Notes: generated by a model not told the origin, from the sequence alone. A stretch of 64,000 bases of DNA from Pseudalkalibacillus sp045920555 (GCF_045920555.1 NZ_CP174509.1:3658001-3722000), one strand, 5' to 3'; counted from the first letter of the stretch, positions 32,667 through 42,005 are shown. Made by a program: numbers and translations.

Positions 32667-34307
32667 TTACTCTTCTTCTCCTAAAACATATTCCGCGATA
32701 TTTACAGCGTGGTCCCCAATACGCTCAAGGTTACTGATTATATCGACGAATACGATTCCAGCAGCCCCACTGCATTTTCCTTCATTTAAGCGGAGGATGT
32801 GTTGTTTGCGTAGGGTTCTCTCCATTTTATCAATCGCGTCTTCCATTTTAACAACCTTACGAGCTTTTTCTTTATCGTCATTTTCTATTGCGTGAAATGC
32901 TTCATCAATCGTTGACATGGTCAACTGGAACATTTCCTCTAGATCGGCTTTCGCCTTTTCTGAAATGATGACTTTGTGTGTCAATTGATAATCCACTAAT
33001 TCAACGATATTTTCCATGTGGTCTCCTATACGTTCAATGTCACGCACAGAGTCCATCAAAATCGAGTGTTGTTCAGAATCATGAGCAGACAACGTGTAAG
33101 ATGACAGTTTTACTAGATAATCTGTTATACGTTGGTCCAAATTGTTGATTGCTTCTTCATATTGATACGCTTTTTCAGCGTTCTTTTTATTATTTGTATC
33201 TAGATATTCGAATGATTCTGTTAAGGCATTCTTTGCATATTCCGCCATTCGCATGACTTCCAGTTTAGCTTGTCCTAACGCAACTGCCGGTGAACGCTCT
33301 AGGAATATTGGATCAAGATGTTTCGCTTTATATTCAATTACTCCATCGTCGCCAGGGATGATTTTCGTAACAATATATGCGAGGGTACCTATGAACCATA
33401 CTTGAATTAACGTGTTCGCCACATTAAACGATCCATGGGCAAAAGCAATTTGCATTTTCGGTTCTAACCCTAACCAAGTAGTAAGAAAATCGACATACGC
33501 TCTGAATGGAACGAGTAATAACAAGAAAATAGTTGTTCCGATCAGGTTGAAGATAACATGAGTCAATGCTGCCCTTCTTGCTGCGACACTCGCTCCGATA
33601 GCTGCAAGAACTGCCGTAATCGTCGTCCCGATGTTGTCACCGAATAAGACAGGTAAAGCTGCATCGAGAGTCAGGGATCCTTGTGAATACAATTCTTGAA
33701 GTATCCCGATCGTTGCACTTGAACTTTGAACGATGACTGTAAACAAAGTCCCGATTACAACTCCTAACAACCCGTGTTCACTCATATTTACAGTCAAGTC
33801 TTGGAATGCTTGAAGACTACGTAAAGGCTTCATTCCGTCACCCATCAGCTCGAGACCATAAAACAGGGCACCAAAACCGAACAGGATTTGTCCGATATGT
33901 TTAGCTTTTTTGGAATTAAAGAAGAAAATCATTAAGGTACCTGCTGCAATGATCGGTAATGCATATGCTCCAATATCAATACCGATGATAAAGGCAGTTA
34001 CGGTAGTACCGATATTGGCACCCATGATAACCCCAATTGCTTGTCGCAGGGTCATGAATCCTGCGTTAACAAGACCAACTGTCAATACCGTGGTACCAGA
34101 ACTTGATTGAATCAAGATTGTCACGATAATTCCAGCAAGAACACCCATGAATGGGTTCGATGTAAATCGATCAAGAATATCTCTTAAACGATCGCCTGCA
34201 GTGTTTTGAAGTCCTTCTCCCATATACTTGATTCCGAACAAGAAGATACCAAGTCCACCTATAAATTCAAATATCAGTTTCTGAATATCTAAATCCAAGT
34301 TTTTCAA
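32667..34307 (-). CDS. Na+/phosphate cotransporter with PhoU domain
   Basis: 546 residues. N-terminal half: two inverted membrane repeats, each with a QSSS motif (ILIQSSSGTTV and VIVQSSSATIG), the NptA/YjbB family hallmark for sodium-coupled phosphate movement. Residues ~340-540: PhoU-like helical domain (RDIERIGDHMENI and NLERIGDHAVNIAEY). Exports or imports phosphate at the cell membrane; direction is not readable. Divergent from yqgB and coupled to yqgC. AT-rich direct repeats resembling PhoP sites overlap its promoter (34345-34404). Confidence 0.92.
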   Translation of the reverse strand: MKNLDLDIQKLIFEFIGGLGIFLFGIKYMGEGLQNTAGDRLRDILDRFTSNPFMGVLAGIIVTILIQSSSGTTVLTVGLVNAGFMTLRQAIGVIMGANIGTTVTAFIIGIDIGAYALPIIAAGTLMIFFFNSKKAKHIGQILFGFGALFYGLELMGDGMKPLRSLQAFQDLTVNMSEHGLLGVVIGTLFTVIVQSSSATIGILQELYSQGSLTLDAALPVLFGDNIGTTITAVLAAIGASVAARRAALTHVIFNLIGTTIFLLLLVPFRAYVDFLTTWLGLEPKMQIAFAHGSFNVANTLIQVWFIGTLAYIVTKIIPGDDGVIEYKAKHLDPIFLERSPAVALGQAKLEVMRMAEYAKNALTESFEYLDTNNKKNAEKAYQYEEAINNLDQRITDYLVKLSSYTLSAHDSEQHSILMDSVRDIERIGDHMENIVELVDYQLTHKVIISEKAKADLEEMFQLTMSTIDEAFHAIENDDKEKARKVVKMEDAIDKMERTLRKQHILRLNEGKCSGAAGIVFVDIISNLERIGDHAVNIAEYVLGEEE

Positions 34308-34344
34308 CTCCTACGCATTTATTCGACAGAATTTGCCCCATTCA

Positions 34345-34373
34345 TTATTAACTAACTTCATTTTGTTTGTAAA
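34345..34373 (-). promoter_or_regulatory. Promoter of Na/Pi carrier gene, PhoP-like repeats
   Basis: Minus strand TTTACA, 17 bases, TAATAA. The -35 and three upstream motifs (TTAAAA, TTAAAT, TTTACA; to 34404) repeat at 9-12 bases, close to but not exactly the 11-base PhoP spacing. Confidence 0.5.
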
Positions 34374-34452
34374 GGCTTTTAATGTTATTTAATTTTTTTG
34401 TAAATTAATTCAACCCATGATGGCATTTTATCCCTTAATCGCATTTTTTATC

Positions 34453-34481
34453 TTGTCCGTTCAATATAGTAAAGATACAAT
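34453..34481 (+). promoter_or_regulatory. Sigma-A-like promoter of yqgB
   Basis: TTGTCC, 17 bases, TACAAT, about 28 bases before the ATG at 34510. Confidence 0.6.
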
Positions 34482-34509
34482 GATTTTAGATACTTAAAGG
34501 GGGTTACCA

Positions 34510-35289
34510 ATGAACATTTTCAAACAGTTTGTTATGAGCTTGTACTCTCCGAAAACCATAGCCATGGTCCGATTCCAAAAAATAGGCAAGACAATCGGTT
34601 ATGTTTTCGTTATGATGTTGATTGCTTTTATCTTCGTAGGAACGAATATCGCATTGTCCATCACGAATGCGATCAATGAATTTGATCAAGCACTTAAAGA
34701 CGACATCCCGAATTTTCAATTCCAAAATGGAGAATTGAAATCGGATATTTCTGAACCGATCATTCGTCAGGATGGGAACCAAACGATCATATTTGATACG
34801 ACTGGAACGATTACTCGAGATGACTTGGATCAATACTCGGATGTCATTGCAATTTTGGAAGATCGGTTAATCATTGTAACAGCCGGAAGTGCAGATACGT
34901 TTGATTATGGAATGATGCAGGATGTAAGTTTCCAAAAGAGTGATATTGTCAATTTCTTGAACTCAGCTAATACTTTATTACCCTTAATCATCAGTGTCAT
35001 AATCCTTATTTCGTATATTTTCATGACTGCGCTTAAATTCATCGGGATTACGGTCCTTGCATTGATTGGATTGATCCTTAAAAATACGATGAAGCGTAAG
35101 TTATCATACGGACAATTGTGGATTCTCTCTGCTTATTCAGTTACATTGCCAACAATATTTTTTGCAATTACAGAATCTTTAAGCATCATCATCCCTGGTC
35201 AATTTTTACTTTATTGGGCAGTAGCGATATTTTTCTTGTCACAGGTCATCAAGTTTGTACCGCTTCCAAAGCCTAAAGAAACAGAATGA
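34510..35289 (+). CDS. yqgB: DUF1189 membrane protein (YqgB)
   Basis: 259 residues. One N-terminal membrane helix (about 30-52), a ~100-residue extracytoplasmic domain, then three to four membrane segments; the N-terminal MNIFKQFVMSLYSPKTIAMVRF is the DUF1189 signature. The family has been linked to maltodextrin-utilisation loci, but its function is unknown. AAAGGGGG before the ATG. Converges with ypuA at a bidirectional terminator. Confidence 0.88.
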   Translation: MNIFKQFVMSLYSPKTIAMVRFQKIGKTIGYVFVMMLIAFIFVGTNIALSITNAINEFDQALKDDIPNFQFQNGELKSDISEPIIRQDGNQTIIFDTTGTITRDDLDQYSDVIAILEDRLIIVTAGSADTFDYGMMQDVSFQKSDIVNFLNSANTLLPLIISVIILISYIFMTALKFIGITVLALIGLILKNTMKRKLSYGQLWILSAYSVTLPTIFFAITESLSIIIPGQFLLYWAVAIFFLSQVIKFVPLPKPKETE

Positions 35290-35303
35290 TTTTGCAGACA
35301 CAA

Positions 35304-35336
35304 ATCAAGAGGATGACGATAGCGTCATCCTCTTGA
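35304..35336. terminator. Hairpin between yqgB and ypuA ends
   Basis: Perfect arms ATCAAGAGGATGAC and GTCATCCTCTTGAT with a five-base loop in the convergent gap. T tails are poor, but the stem is very strong. Confidence 0.75.
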
Positions 35337-35343
35337 TCAATCA

Positions 35344-36210
35344 TTATTTGAAAAGGTTTTTCAATGCTTCGATCAATGAGATCAAGAAATCGAGAATTGT
35401 TCGAATGAATCCTTGTGTTTCTTCCTTATTCAAAAATTCACTCAAGTTGTTCCGAACATTTTCAAGGTTACTTTTCACTTGATCCCAATCAATGTTCAAT
35501 TCTTTCATTCGATTGAACAGGGAAACTAGCCCATTGAGTTCTTCATCTGTCAATTGGATGCCGACATCCTCTGCAACACGTTGGATTAATGCCCGAAGGT
35601 CTTCTTCAGTCTCAACAGGGTTTTCAGCTAATTCTTCCTTGATTTTAGTCATCAGTTCAGTCGCTTTCTCAGCACCAACACGATCACCAAGCTTAACTGT
35701 TTTAACCATTTCTTCATTGGCGACTTGCTTCTTCTCTTCAGGAATTTCAACATCTGCTTTGACTTCATATGCTTTTAAGATACCTGTAAGTCCAGCTGTA
35801 CCTGAAACCTCAAAAGGAGCCGTGACATAAATATCAGCATCGGTTACACCAGCGGTCGTCAGGGCGTTCGCATACATTTCTTCGGTTACCCAATTGATAT
35901 TGTTCGTTTCGACATTCAATCCCGAATCTTTTTCACCGATTGTAATTTTAGTAGAAGAAATTGCTTTTGAACCGATTTGTGCTTTGGATATATATTCACC
36001 TAAATATTGATGTTCTTCCTCATTCGTTACCGTAATTGTTTCAACATCTGCCGGAACGTCCATTTCTTCTAGTAAATCTTGTTTTTGACTATCCGTTAAA
36101 TCTTCCCCCAAAGTGACAATGACATCACCAGGCGCTGCATCAGCTAAAGCAACTCCTGGAACCATACAAGCTACTAAGATCATGATAGCAATCCATTTTT
36201 TGAACCTCAT
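35344..36210 (-). CDS. DUF1002 secreted protein (YpuA-like)
   Basis: 288 residues. Cleavable signal peptide (cut after VALADA, about residue 25), then a DUF1002 domain with VTLGEDLTDSQKQDLLEEM, SKAQIGSKAISS and the Asn-rich VETNNINWVTEEMYANAL segment, and a helical C terminus. Secreted or wall-associated; YpuA has no established function. It occupies the yqgA place of B. subtilis. No lipobox. Confidence 0.88.
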   Translation of the reverse strand: MRFKKWIAIMILVACMVPGVALADAAPGDVIVTLGEDLTDSQKQDLLEEMDVPADVETITVTNEEEHQYLGEYISKAQIGSKAISSTKITIGEKDSGLNVETNNINWVTEEMYANALTTAGVTDADIYVTAPFEVSGTAGLTGILKAYEVKADVEIPEEKKQVANEEMVKTVKLGDRVGAEKATELMTKIKEELAENPVETEEDLRALIQRVAEDVGIQLTDEELNGLVSLFNRMKELNIDWDQVKSNLENVRNNLSEFLNKEETQGFIRTILDFLISLIEALKNLFK

Positions 36211-36391
36211 ATTTTCTCTCCTTTGATTGAAAGAATTCCTTATACCATACGTTTTTTATTTGTTTTTCTGTAGGTACTGTTGATATTTTACAATGCACAC
36301 CTCCGCATGGCTATATTTATTTATCAGGATGCCTTAATGATAATAGACGCTTCAAAGAGAGAATCGTTTCAAGCGATTTTGATAAAAATTG

Positions 36392-36420
36392 GCATAAACT
36401 TTGTCTTTATATGAATAGTA
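36392..36420 (+). promoter_or_regulatory. Possible sigma-F/G promoter of yqfZ
   Basis: GCATA, 17 bases, AATAGTA (consensus GYATA and CATNNTA), about 72 bases before the yqfZ ATG. Only one base off the forespore consensus at -10. Confidence 0.35.
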
Positions 36421-36492
36421 GAGTGGGACTGGCATATACATTTACTAGAGGGATTAATAGATTTGTTTTCTGATCCAAGGGAGGGTATGATT

Positions 36493-36816
36493 ATGAAGAA
36501 ATTCATCATCACATGTGTGGTCATTCTATTTCTTTATAGCGCCTATTTTGATTTGAAAGTCGGTACTTTGCCGACAGAAGCTAAAAATGACATGCAAGTT
36601 CAGGTGGCAAATTCTGTACCAACAGAAGAGGTAGCTTTTAAGGAAGTCCAGGTCCAACCAGGAGAGACGGTTTTGAGCATTCTTGAACAAATCCATCATG
36701 GAAGCCTTCCAGTTTCGATAGAAAAAGCAGTTGCTGAATTCGAACGGTTGAACCAGAATACTTCCGCTCATTCGATCCAGGCAAATGAGACGTATCGCTT
36801 CCCGCTGTTTCAATAA
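36493..36816 (+). CDS. yqfZ: YqfZ-like LysM-type small protein
   Basis: 107 residues. N-terminal membrane anchor (residues 3-16) and a C-terminal LysM-like domain, VQVQPGETVLSILEQIHHG...LNQNTSAHSIQANETYRFPLF. YqfZ precedes ispG in B. subtilis too. Function unknown; the LysM fold suggests a peptidoglycan-facing role. Of the possible starts, ATG 36493 has GGGAGGG at seven bases. Confidence 0.85.
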   Translation: MKKFIITCVVILFLYSAYFDLKVGTLPTEAKNDMQVQVANSVPTEEVAFKEVQVQPGETVLSILEQIHHGSLPVSIEKAVAEFERLNQNTSAHSIQANETYRFPLFQ

Positions 36817-36907
36817 AAACACATTTCCTTGCCAAAACCTTCGATCCATTGCTAAAATGAAAGTCGGGAACAAATGTAATTTACGTCCTTAAAGGAGCGA
36901 TATATAC

Positions 36908-38017
36908 ATGAGTGAAATTACTCACCGTACGAAAACAAGACCTGTAAAAGTCGGTAATCTGACAATTGGCGGGAATAATGAAGTTGTTGTTCAAAGTATG
37001 ACAACAACTAAAACACATGATATTGAAGCAACAGTCAAAGAAATTCATCGATTAGAAGAAGCAGGCTGCCAGATTGTACGGGTAGCTTGTCCAGATATGA
37101 AAGCTGCAGAAGCGATTGCGGATATTAAGAAACAGATAAACATTCCATTAGTGGTCGATATCCACTTCGATTATAAATTGGCACTCAAAGCAATCGAAGG
37201 CGGAGCTGATAAAATCCGGATCAACCCAGGGAACATTGGTAGAAAAGAAAAGGTTGAAGCTGTGGTCAAAGCAGCCAAAGAAAAAGGGATTCCAATTCGG
37301 ATCGGTGTAAATGCTGGCTCATTGGAGCGAAAAATCCTTGAAAAATATGGTTATCCTACTGCGGATGGTATGGTTGAAAGTGCTTTAAGCCATATTAAAA
37401 TATTAGAAGACCTGGATTTCCATGATATCATCGTTTCGATGAAAGCATCTGATGTGAATCTAGCTGTAGAAGCGTATGAAAAAGCAGCGAAAGCATTTGA
37501 TTATCCATTACATTTAGGAATTACTGAATCTGGCACACTTTTCGCTGGAACGGTTAAGAGCGCTGCAGGACTCGGAATTATTCTGCATAAAGGAATCGGG
37601 AACACCGTACGTATTTCCTTGAGTGCAGATCCTGTTGAAGAAGTGAAGGTTGCTCGCGAATTACTGAAAACATTCGGTTTAGCATCTAATGCGGCAACAC
37701 TTATTTCTTGCCCGACATGCGGTCGTATCGAAATTGATTTAATTTCCATTGCAAATGAAGTTGAAGAATATATCTCGAAAATCAAAGCTCCCCTGAAAGT
37801 TGCCGTATTAGGATGTGCAGTCAACGGTCCCGGTGAAGCGCGTGAAGCAGATATTGGAATCGCCGGGGCACGGGGTGAAGGACTCCTTTTCCGTCACGGA
37901 GAAATCATCCGGAAGATTCCAGAAGATATTATGGTTGATGAGTTGAAAAAAGAAGTAGATAAGTTAGCTAAAGAATATCACGAAAAAAAAGCTAAGGAAG
38001 AAGAACAACAAGTTTAA
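36908..38017 (+). CDS. ispG: 4-hydroxy-3-methylbut-2-enyl-PP synthase IspG
   Basis: 369 residues. Penultimate MEP-pathway step (MEcPP to HMBPP). TIM-barrel with VGNLTIGG and DIHFDYKLAL, then the [4Fe-4S] site C268, C271, C303 with E310 (SCPTCGR, LGCAVNGPGE). The final MEP enzyme IspH is also in the window. AAAGGAG before the ATG. Followed at once by its terminator and repeat R3. Confidence 0.97.
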   Translation: MSEITHRTKTRPVKVGNLTIGGNNEVVVQSMTTTKTHDIEATVKEIHRLEEAGCQIVRVACPDMKAAEAIADIKKQINIPLVVDIHFDYKLALKAIEGGADKIRINPGNIGRKEKVEAVVKAAKEKGIPIRIGVNAGSLERKILEKYGYPTADGMVESALSHIKILEDLDFHDIIVSMKASDVNLAVEAYEKAAKAFDYPLHLGITESGTLFAGTVKSAAGLGIILHKGIGNTVRISLSADPVEEVKVARELLKTFGLASNAATLISCPTCGRIEIDLISIANEVEEYISKIKAPLKVAVLGCAVNGPGEAREADIGIAGARGEGLLFRHGEIIRKIPEDIMVDELKKEVDKLAKEYHEKKAKEEEQQV

Positions 38018-38020
38018 TCG

Positions 38021-38058
38021 GAAAAAAGCTGGCTGAGATTGATCGGACCAGCTTTTTC
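38021..38058 (+). terminator. Terminator of ispG
   Basis: AAAAAGCTGG/CCAGCTTTTT arms with a 15-base loop and a TTTTTC tail. Confidence 0.9.
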
Positions 38059-38068
38059 TTTATTAAAA

Positions 38069-38315
38069 AGGTGTTGTTAAAGGTTAATGTTGATTTCTTT
38101 CACTGTAAGAAAGTATTTAATACTTTCTTCAGTATAAGGGCAACAAAGGCTCAGCCTTCGCCAAGGCTTGGCTTTGCCAAGTTTCTTTATAGAAAATTGC
38201 TTTTAGCGAAATCCAGGACACTCCTGTGGGAAAAGCGAGCCAGGCGAGACCCCACAGGGAGGGACGAGCGAGGAGGCTTGGGGATCGCCCGTGGAAAGGG
38301 AGTGAATTTCGCAAA
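38069..38315 (+). repeat. Intergenic repeat element R3 (full module)
   Basis: Block A (GGTGTTGTTAAAGGTTAATG, TTGATTTC), a hairpin GAAAGTATT/AATACTTTC, nested AAGGCT/AGCCTT and CCAAGGCTTGG palindromes, then the fold-back: TTTTAGCGAAATCCAGGACA, CTCCTGTGGG, GAGCCAGGCGAGACCCCACA, ... GTGGAAAGGGAGTGAATTTC. Starts 10 bases after the ispG terminator, sense to ispG. It fills most of the 38018-38397 gap, where I find no gene. Confidence 0.82.
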
Positions 38316-38397
38316 TATAACCGAGCTATTAAAAAACTTTCAGGTTCCGTCCCGCAAAGCGTTGTCAGGTGCCTCTTATACTCAGCGCTAAAGTGAT

Positions 38398-38973
38398 TTA
38401 ACTTCCATCCCACCATTGTGTTTTTTCTGCAACCGGCCTTCGTGGAGAAGATTTCGGTTGCGCAGCAGGGTAACCCAGATATAAAAATCCGATCAGCTGA
38501 CCTTTTTCAGAAACCCCGAACCTGTCTTTCATTTTCTGTGTATACGTTGGTTGACCTGTACGCCAAATGGATCCTAAACCTAGAGAATGTGCGGCTAACA
38601 TCATATTCTGTGCAGCACAAGCACATGCAGCTATTTCCTCAAGCCAAACAACTTTTTCGTTATCACTTGGCTCCATTACGATGACGATGATCACAGGGGC
38701 TCTTCTTGCTTTTTTAAGGCCTTTTTCTCTCGCTTGTTCAATTTCTTCATCCATAGGATCCGTTAATGATTTCACGGCCATTTCACCGTATATTTCTCCT
38801 AATGCATCTCTACCTTCGCCCGACAAGACAATGAAATTCCACGGTTCCGTCCGATAATGACAAGGTGCCCATGTACCCGCTTCGAGGATAGATTCAATCA
38901 TTTCCTTATCGGGTACTTGTTCTGTAACCTTTCCAATCGATCTTCTTGTTCTTATCGCTTTTATAACATCCAT
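38398..38973 (-). CDS. Nitroreductase family flavoprotein
   Basis: 191 residues from the chosen ATG 38973 (AGAGGTGA upstream). FMN-binding nitroreductase fold: RTRRSIGKVTEQVPD at the N terminus, APCHYRTEPWNFIVLSG, the ACACAAQNMMLAAHSLGLGS helix and FLYLGYPAA. NAD(P)H-dependent reduction of quinones or nitro compounds by family; natural substrate unknown. Position corresponds to the yqfW-yqfX region but yqfW itself is not seen. Confidence 0.88.
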   Translation of the reverse strand: MDVIKAIRTRRSIGKVTEQVPDKEMIESILEAGTWAPCHYRTEPWNFIVLSGEGRDALGEIYGEMAVKSLTDPMDEEIEQAREKGLKKARRAPVIIVIVMEPSDNEKVVWLEEIAACACAAQNMMLAAHSLGLGSIWRTGQPTYTQKMKDRFGVSEKGQLIGFLYLGYPAAQPKSSPRRPVAEKTQWWDGS

Positions 38974-39061
38974 AAGGTTCACCTCTAATTGATTCTCATT
39001 ATCATATGTATTTATTTTAAATGAAGAAAATACACCTTCCAAATAATATCTATAGAACCAT

Positions 39062-39095
39062 ATAAAAACGAAGGCAGGATGAAACTGCCTTCGTT
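39062..39095 (-). terminator. Terminator of yqfX
   Basis: AACGAAGGCAG/CTGCCTTCGTT with a TTTTTATA tail on the minus strand, five bases past the stop. Confidence 0.9.
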
Positions 39096-39099
39096 ACAC

Positions 39100-39459
39100 T
39101 TAGAAAAATGGAACGAATATCAGACTTATTACAATTGAAGCGATACCAAGTCCAATTGCCCAGTTCCCAAGTGTCTGTGCTCCTCGTCGTCTTGCAAAAA
39201 ATCCTACAATGATGCCCGCGGCACCTAATAAAACGGGAAGAAAGAATAAGGATAGAATCGATAAAGCAAGTGCAAATATCCCTACGCCTCGACCCTCAGT
39301 ATCTTCTGGATCCGCATTTTCGTTATACGAATCTTCACGTTCTTTATCCATAACACGTTCTTGCTCAGGTAGAGGGAGAACCTCCGCTGCTGTTTCTTCC
39401 ATGAAATCCTCTTCATACTCTCTGTGATTTTCGTTTTCACGATCGTATCGATTTTCCAT
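39100..39459 (-). CDS. yqfX: YqfX-like DUF4190-type membrane protein
   Basis: 119 residues. Very acidic N-terminal half (residues 1-56, Glu/Asp/Arg rich), then two membrane helices with small-residue motifs (GIFALALSILSLFFLPVLLG, GNWAIGLGIASIVISLIF) joined by FFARRRGAQ. Function unknown. Synteny with zur and ispG agrees with YqfX. The ribosome site AGAGAGGGAT precedes the ATG. Confidence 0.8.
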   Translation of the reverse strand: MENRYDRENENHREYEEDFMEETAAEVLPLPEQERVMDKEREDSYNENADPEDTEGRGVGIFALALSILSLFFLPVLLGAAGIIVGFFARRRGAQTLGNWAIGLGIASIVISLIFVPFF

Positions 39460-39613
39460 CAGGATCCCTCTCTTTCATCAAAAGTGGAGGAGCCTTCTTA
39501 TTATTGGTTACGTGTTACGGTTTCATGATGTCAATCATTGTTAACCTCTACTCCCATAACACTTGGAAATTTTTAACTTTAATTTCGCTTTTCCTTTTAC
39601 AAGCAGGAGACAT

Positions 39614-39646
39614 GTAAAAAAACCCACCCAATTATTATCTGGATGG
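39614..39646 (-). terminator. Terminator of the DUF1540 gene
   Basis: CCATCCA/TGGGTGG (one G-T pair) with a nine-base loop and seven T on the minus strand. Confidence 0.82.
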
Positions 39647-39660
39647 ATTTCAGAAAAGAT

Positions 39661-39873
39661 TTAATGCTTAGCACGGAACGTGTGGCAGCAAGTTTCTGCA
39701 ACGTTACTCGCCTTGTCTTTGTGGAGAGCCTCATCAACAAATTGTCCGGCCGCAGACATATCGTAATTTTCATTCGCATGTTGGTCCACTTCAACCAAAA
39801 TCGTATCAGCATGACAATTGTTTCCCTCAGCCCAATATATACAGTTCGATACATTACATTTTACTTCAGGCAT
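39661..39873 (-). CDS. DUF1540 cysteine-rich small protein
   Basis: 70 residues. Cys spaced as in DUF1540: VKCNVSNCIYW, NNCHAD and ETCCHTFRAKH, presumably a metal-binding site; DUF1540 proteins are small and common in spore formers. GGAGGAG before the ATG. Lies beside zur and znuBC, which makes zinc binding an attractive but unproven idea. Confidence 0.85.
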   Translation of the reverse strand: MPEVKCNVSNCIYWAEGNNCHADTILVEVDQHANENYDMSAAGQFVDEALHKDKASNVAETCCHTFRAKH

Positions 39874-39931
39874 TTTAATCTCCTCCTTTAAGGATTAGAA
39901 TGCCACATTCCTCGGTAATTCATTAATAAAA

Positions 39932-40336
39932 TCATTGACACTCCTGGCAATAGCCGTATATCTCAAATTTATGATCGGTAATAATAAAATTATTAGGAGT
40001 TATATCTTTCATTGGACATGCTTCAATAGCGTTTGTTTTGCCACATTGAAGACAGATCATATGGTGGTGATGACCTTTTGTCGAACAAGAAAACCTGAAA
40101 TGCTTTTCTCCATCAAGTTCGGTCTCTTCTACAATTCCTAACTCGGTAAAAACAGAGAGGTTACGATAAATGGTATCAAAGCTAAGACCTGGATAAGATG
40201 GTTTCATGTATTCCAATACCTCTTTTGCCGTCAAGTAGCGTCTCTCATTTGAAAAGAGCTCTAAAAACATTTCCCGCTTACTTGTATACTTGTACCCATT
40301 TTCTTTAAGGATATCGAGAGCTTCACTTACATTCAT
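39932..40336 (-). CDS. zur: Zinc uptake regulator Zur
   Basis: 134 residues, Fur family. Winged helix (1-80) with DTIYRNLSVFTELGIVEE recognition region, then regulatory His cluster GHHHHMICLQCGKTNAIEAC and C-terminal CQEC, giving two CxxC pairs for the structural zinc. Represses zinc uptake genes when zinc is plentiful. Overlaps the end of znuB by four bases, so it is part of a znuC-znuB-zur operon and likely autoregulated through the Zur box at 42006. Confidence 0.93.
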   Translation of the reverse strand: MNVSEALDILKENGYKYTSKREMFLELFSNERRYLTAKEVLEYMKPSYPGLSFDTIYRNLSVFTELGIVEETELDGEKHFRFSCSTKGHHHHMICLQCGKTNAIEACPMKDITPNNFIITDHKFEIYGYCQECQ

Positions 40337-41199
40337 GCTTCTTCCCCCACTTTTCTGTTTGTCCCGAAAGAATACCTGAATTTTTTCCAGATAATCACAA
40401 GGACAAGAATCAGCGCTGCTAACAATACTATTGTACCACCAGGAGCTAAATCAAAATAGTAAGCTGATACCAATCCTGTTATTACGGAGGTTTCACCGAG
40501 AATGATTGCAATGATGATCGTCTGTTTAAACCCTTTCGCAATCCGGATACTTGCCGCTACAGGTAATGTAATAAGCGATGATACAAGTAAAATACCGACG
40601 ATTCTCATTGAAGCTGCAATGACAAGTGCAACCATTACCATGAACATGAAATGGATGGAACGTGAGCGAATTCCAGAAACCTGTGCTTGATCTTCATCAA
40701 AGGACAGCAGAAAAAGCTCCTTATAAAAAAGAACGACCGCAATTACTACAAGGATCAATATGGAAAATACCATCCAAACATCCGATGCTCCTACCGCGAT
40801 GATACTGCCGAATAAATAATTGAACAAATCAGTATTGAAGCCGTTTGCGAGTGAAATGAAAACGACACTTAATCCGATCCCGACAGATAAGATGATCGGT
40901 ATAGCTAATTCTTGATAATGTTTATATTCTTTTCTCAAACGTTCGATCAATATTGAACCCGCTACAGAAAAGACCATCCCTAAGTAAACTGGATTCAACA
41001 ACTTTAAAGCGGTGACCTGTTTACTCAATAACAAACTGGCTGCGATTCCTGCCAGAGTGATATGTGATAAAGCATCTGCAATCAATGCTTGCCTGCGGAC
41101 GACGATGAAGACACCCAGCAACGGTGCCAAAAAGCCAATCATCAGTCCGACGAACGCAGCATTCCGTATAAAATCGTATTGTAAAAAATCTTCGATCAT
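40333..41199 (-). CDS. znuB: Zinc ABC transporter permease ZnuB
   Basis: 288 residues, eight to nine membrane segments of the ABC-3 family, with GVFIVVRRQALIADALSHITLAG and the SLITLPVAASIRIAKGF loop. Forms the zinc channel with ZnuC. Separated by 16 bases from znuC. The usual binding protein gene znuA is not next to it. Confidence 0.93.
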   Translation of the reverse strand: MIEDFLQYDFIRNAAFVGLMIGFLAPLLGVFIVVRRQALIADALSHITLAGIAASLLLSKQVTALKLLNPVYLGMVFSVAGSILIERLRKEYKHYQELAIPIILSVGIGLSVVFISLANGFNTDLFNYLFGSIIAVGASDVWMVFSILILVVIAVVLFYKELFLLSFDEDQAQVSGIRSRSIHFMFMVMVALVIAASMRIVGILLVSSLITLPVAASIRIAKGFKQTIIIAIILGETSVITGLVSAYYFDLAPGGTIVLLAALILVLVIIWKKFRYSFGTNRKVGEEA

Positions 41200-41215
41200 G
41201 TATGTGCACTCCTCA

Positions 41216-41971
41216 TTAATGCTGGTGATCCATCATATGGACTGGATGACCATAGAAGGATGATAATTCACGGTTATCAAGGTCTTTATATTCATGTGTG
41301 TCACCGTGAAAATGCAGTTGTTTATTCAGACAAGCTACATGGGTTACCAGATTTGTTACGGGGCCAATATCGTGCGTAACAAGCATCAAGGTGATCCCTT
41401 TTTCTCGATTCAACTGCTTCAAAAGTCCATAAAAGCCTTCTACTGAAGAAGCGTCGACTCCGACAGTCGGTTCGTCTAGAATCAGTAACTGAGGATCACT
41501 TACCAATGCTCTAGCGATAAAAGTACGCTGCTGCTGACCACCTGAAAGTTCTCCGATATTTTGGTTCGTATATTCTGTTAATCCTACTGTTTCTATCGCT
41601 TCAATAACCCTTTTTTTATGATGTTTTTTCAAGAAATTGAACATCCCGACCTTGCCAAAAAGACCCATCGAGACTACTTCAAACACCGTAGCAGGAAAAC
41701 CACTGTTGAAGCTGTTCGCCTTTTGGGATACATAACCGATGTTAGGCCAGTTCTTGAACTTTTTCACATTTTGGTCAAACAAAGAAATTGAACCTTTCTG
41801 TAACGGTAAAAGTCCCAAAATCATTTTGATGAGCGTCGATTTTCCCGAACCATTCGGACCTAGCAAAGCAAGAAAGGATCCTTCTGGAATTTCAAGGTTT
41901 ATATTTTCAAGCACTCTGCGATCTTGATAATTAAAAGAAACGTTTTGTATGGATACGATTGACGAATTCAT
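41216..41971 (-). CDS. znuC: Zinc ABC transporter ATP-binding protein ZnuC
   Basis: 251 residues. Walker A GPNGSGKST, signature ELSGGQQQR, Walker B LLILDEPTVGVD, switch His VTHDIG. The C terminus is unusually His-rich (FHGDTHEYK, GHPVHMMDHQH), as in other ZnuC proteins, possibly binding zinc for feedback. First gene of the operon behind a Zur box. Confidence 0.93.
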   Translation of the reverse strand: MNSSIVSIQNVSFNYQDRRVLENINLEIPEGSFLALLGPNGSGKSTLIKMILGLLPLQKGSISLFDQNVKKFKNWPNIGYVSQKANSFNSGFPATVFEVVSMGLFGKVGMFNFLKKHHKKRVIEAIETVGLTEYTNQNIGELSGGQQQRTFIARALVSDPQLLILDEPTVGVDASSVEGFYGLLKQLNREKGITLMLVTHDIGPVTNLVTHVACLNKQLHFHGDTHEYKDLDNRELSSFYGHPVHMMDHQH

Positions 41972-42005
41972 CGTAATCCCCTTTCAGTATTAATATTCAA
42001 ATAGG

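Noticed and set aside
38129..38416. Frames of about 95 codons through repeat R3, and similar ones in R4
   Set aside because: They follow palindromic repeat sequence, have no ribosome sites and no resemblance to proteins.
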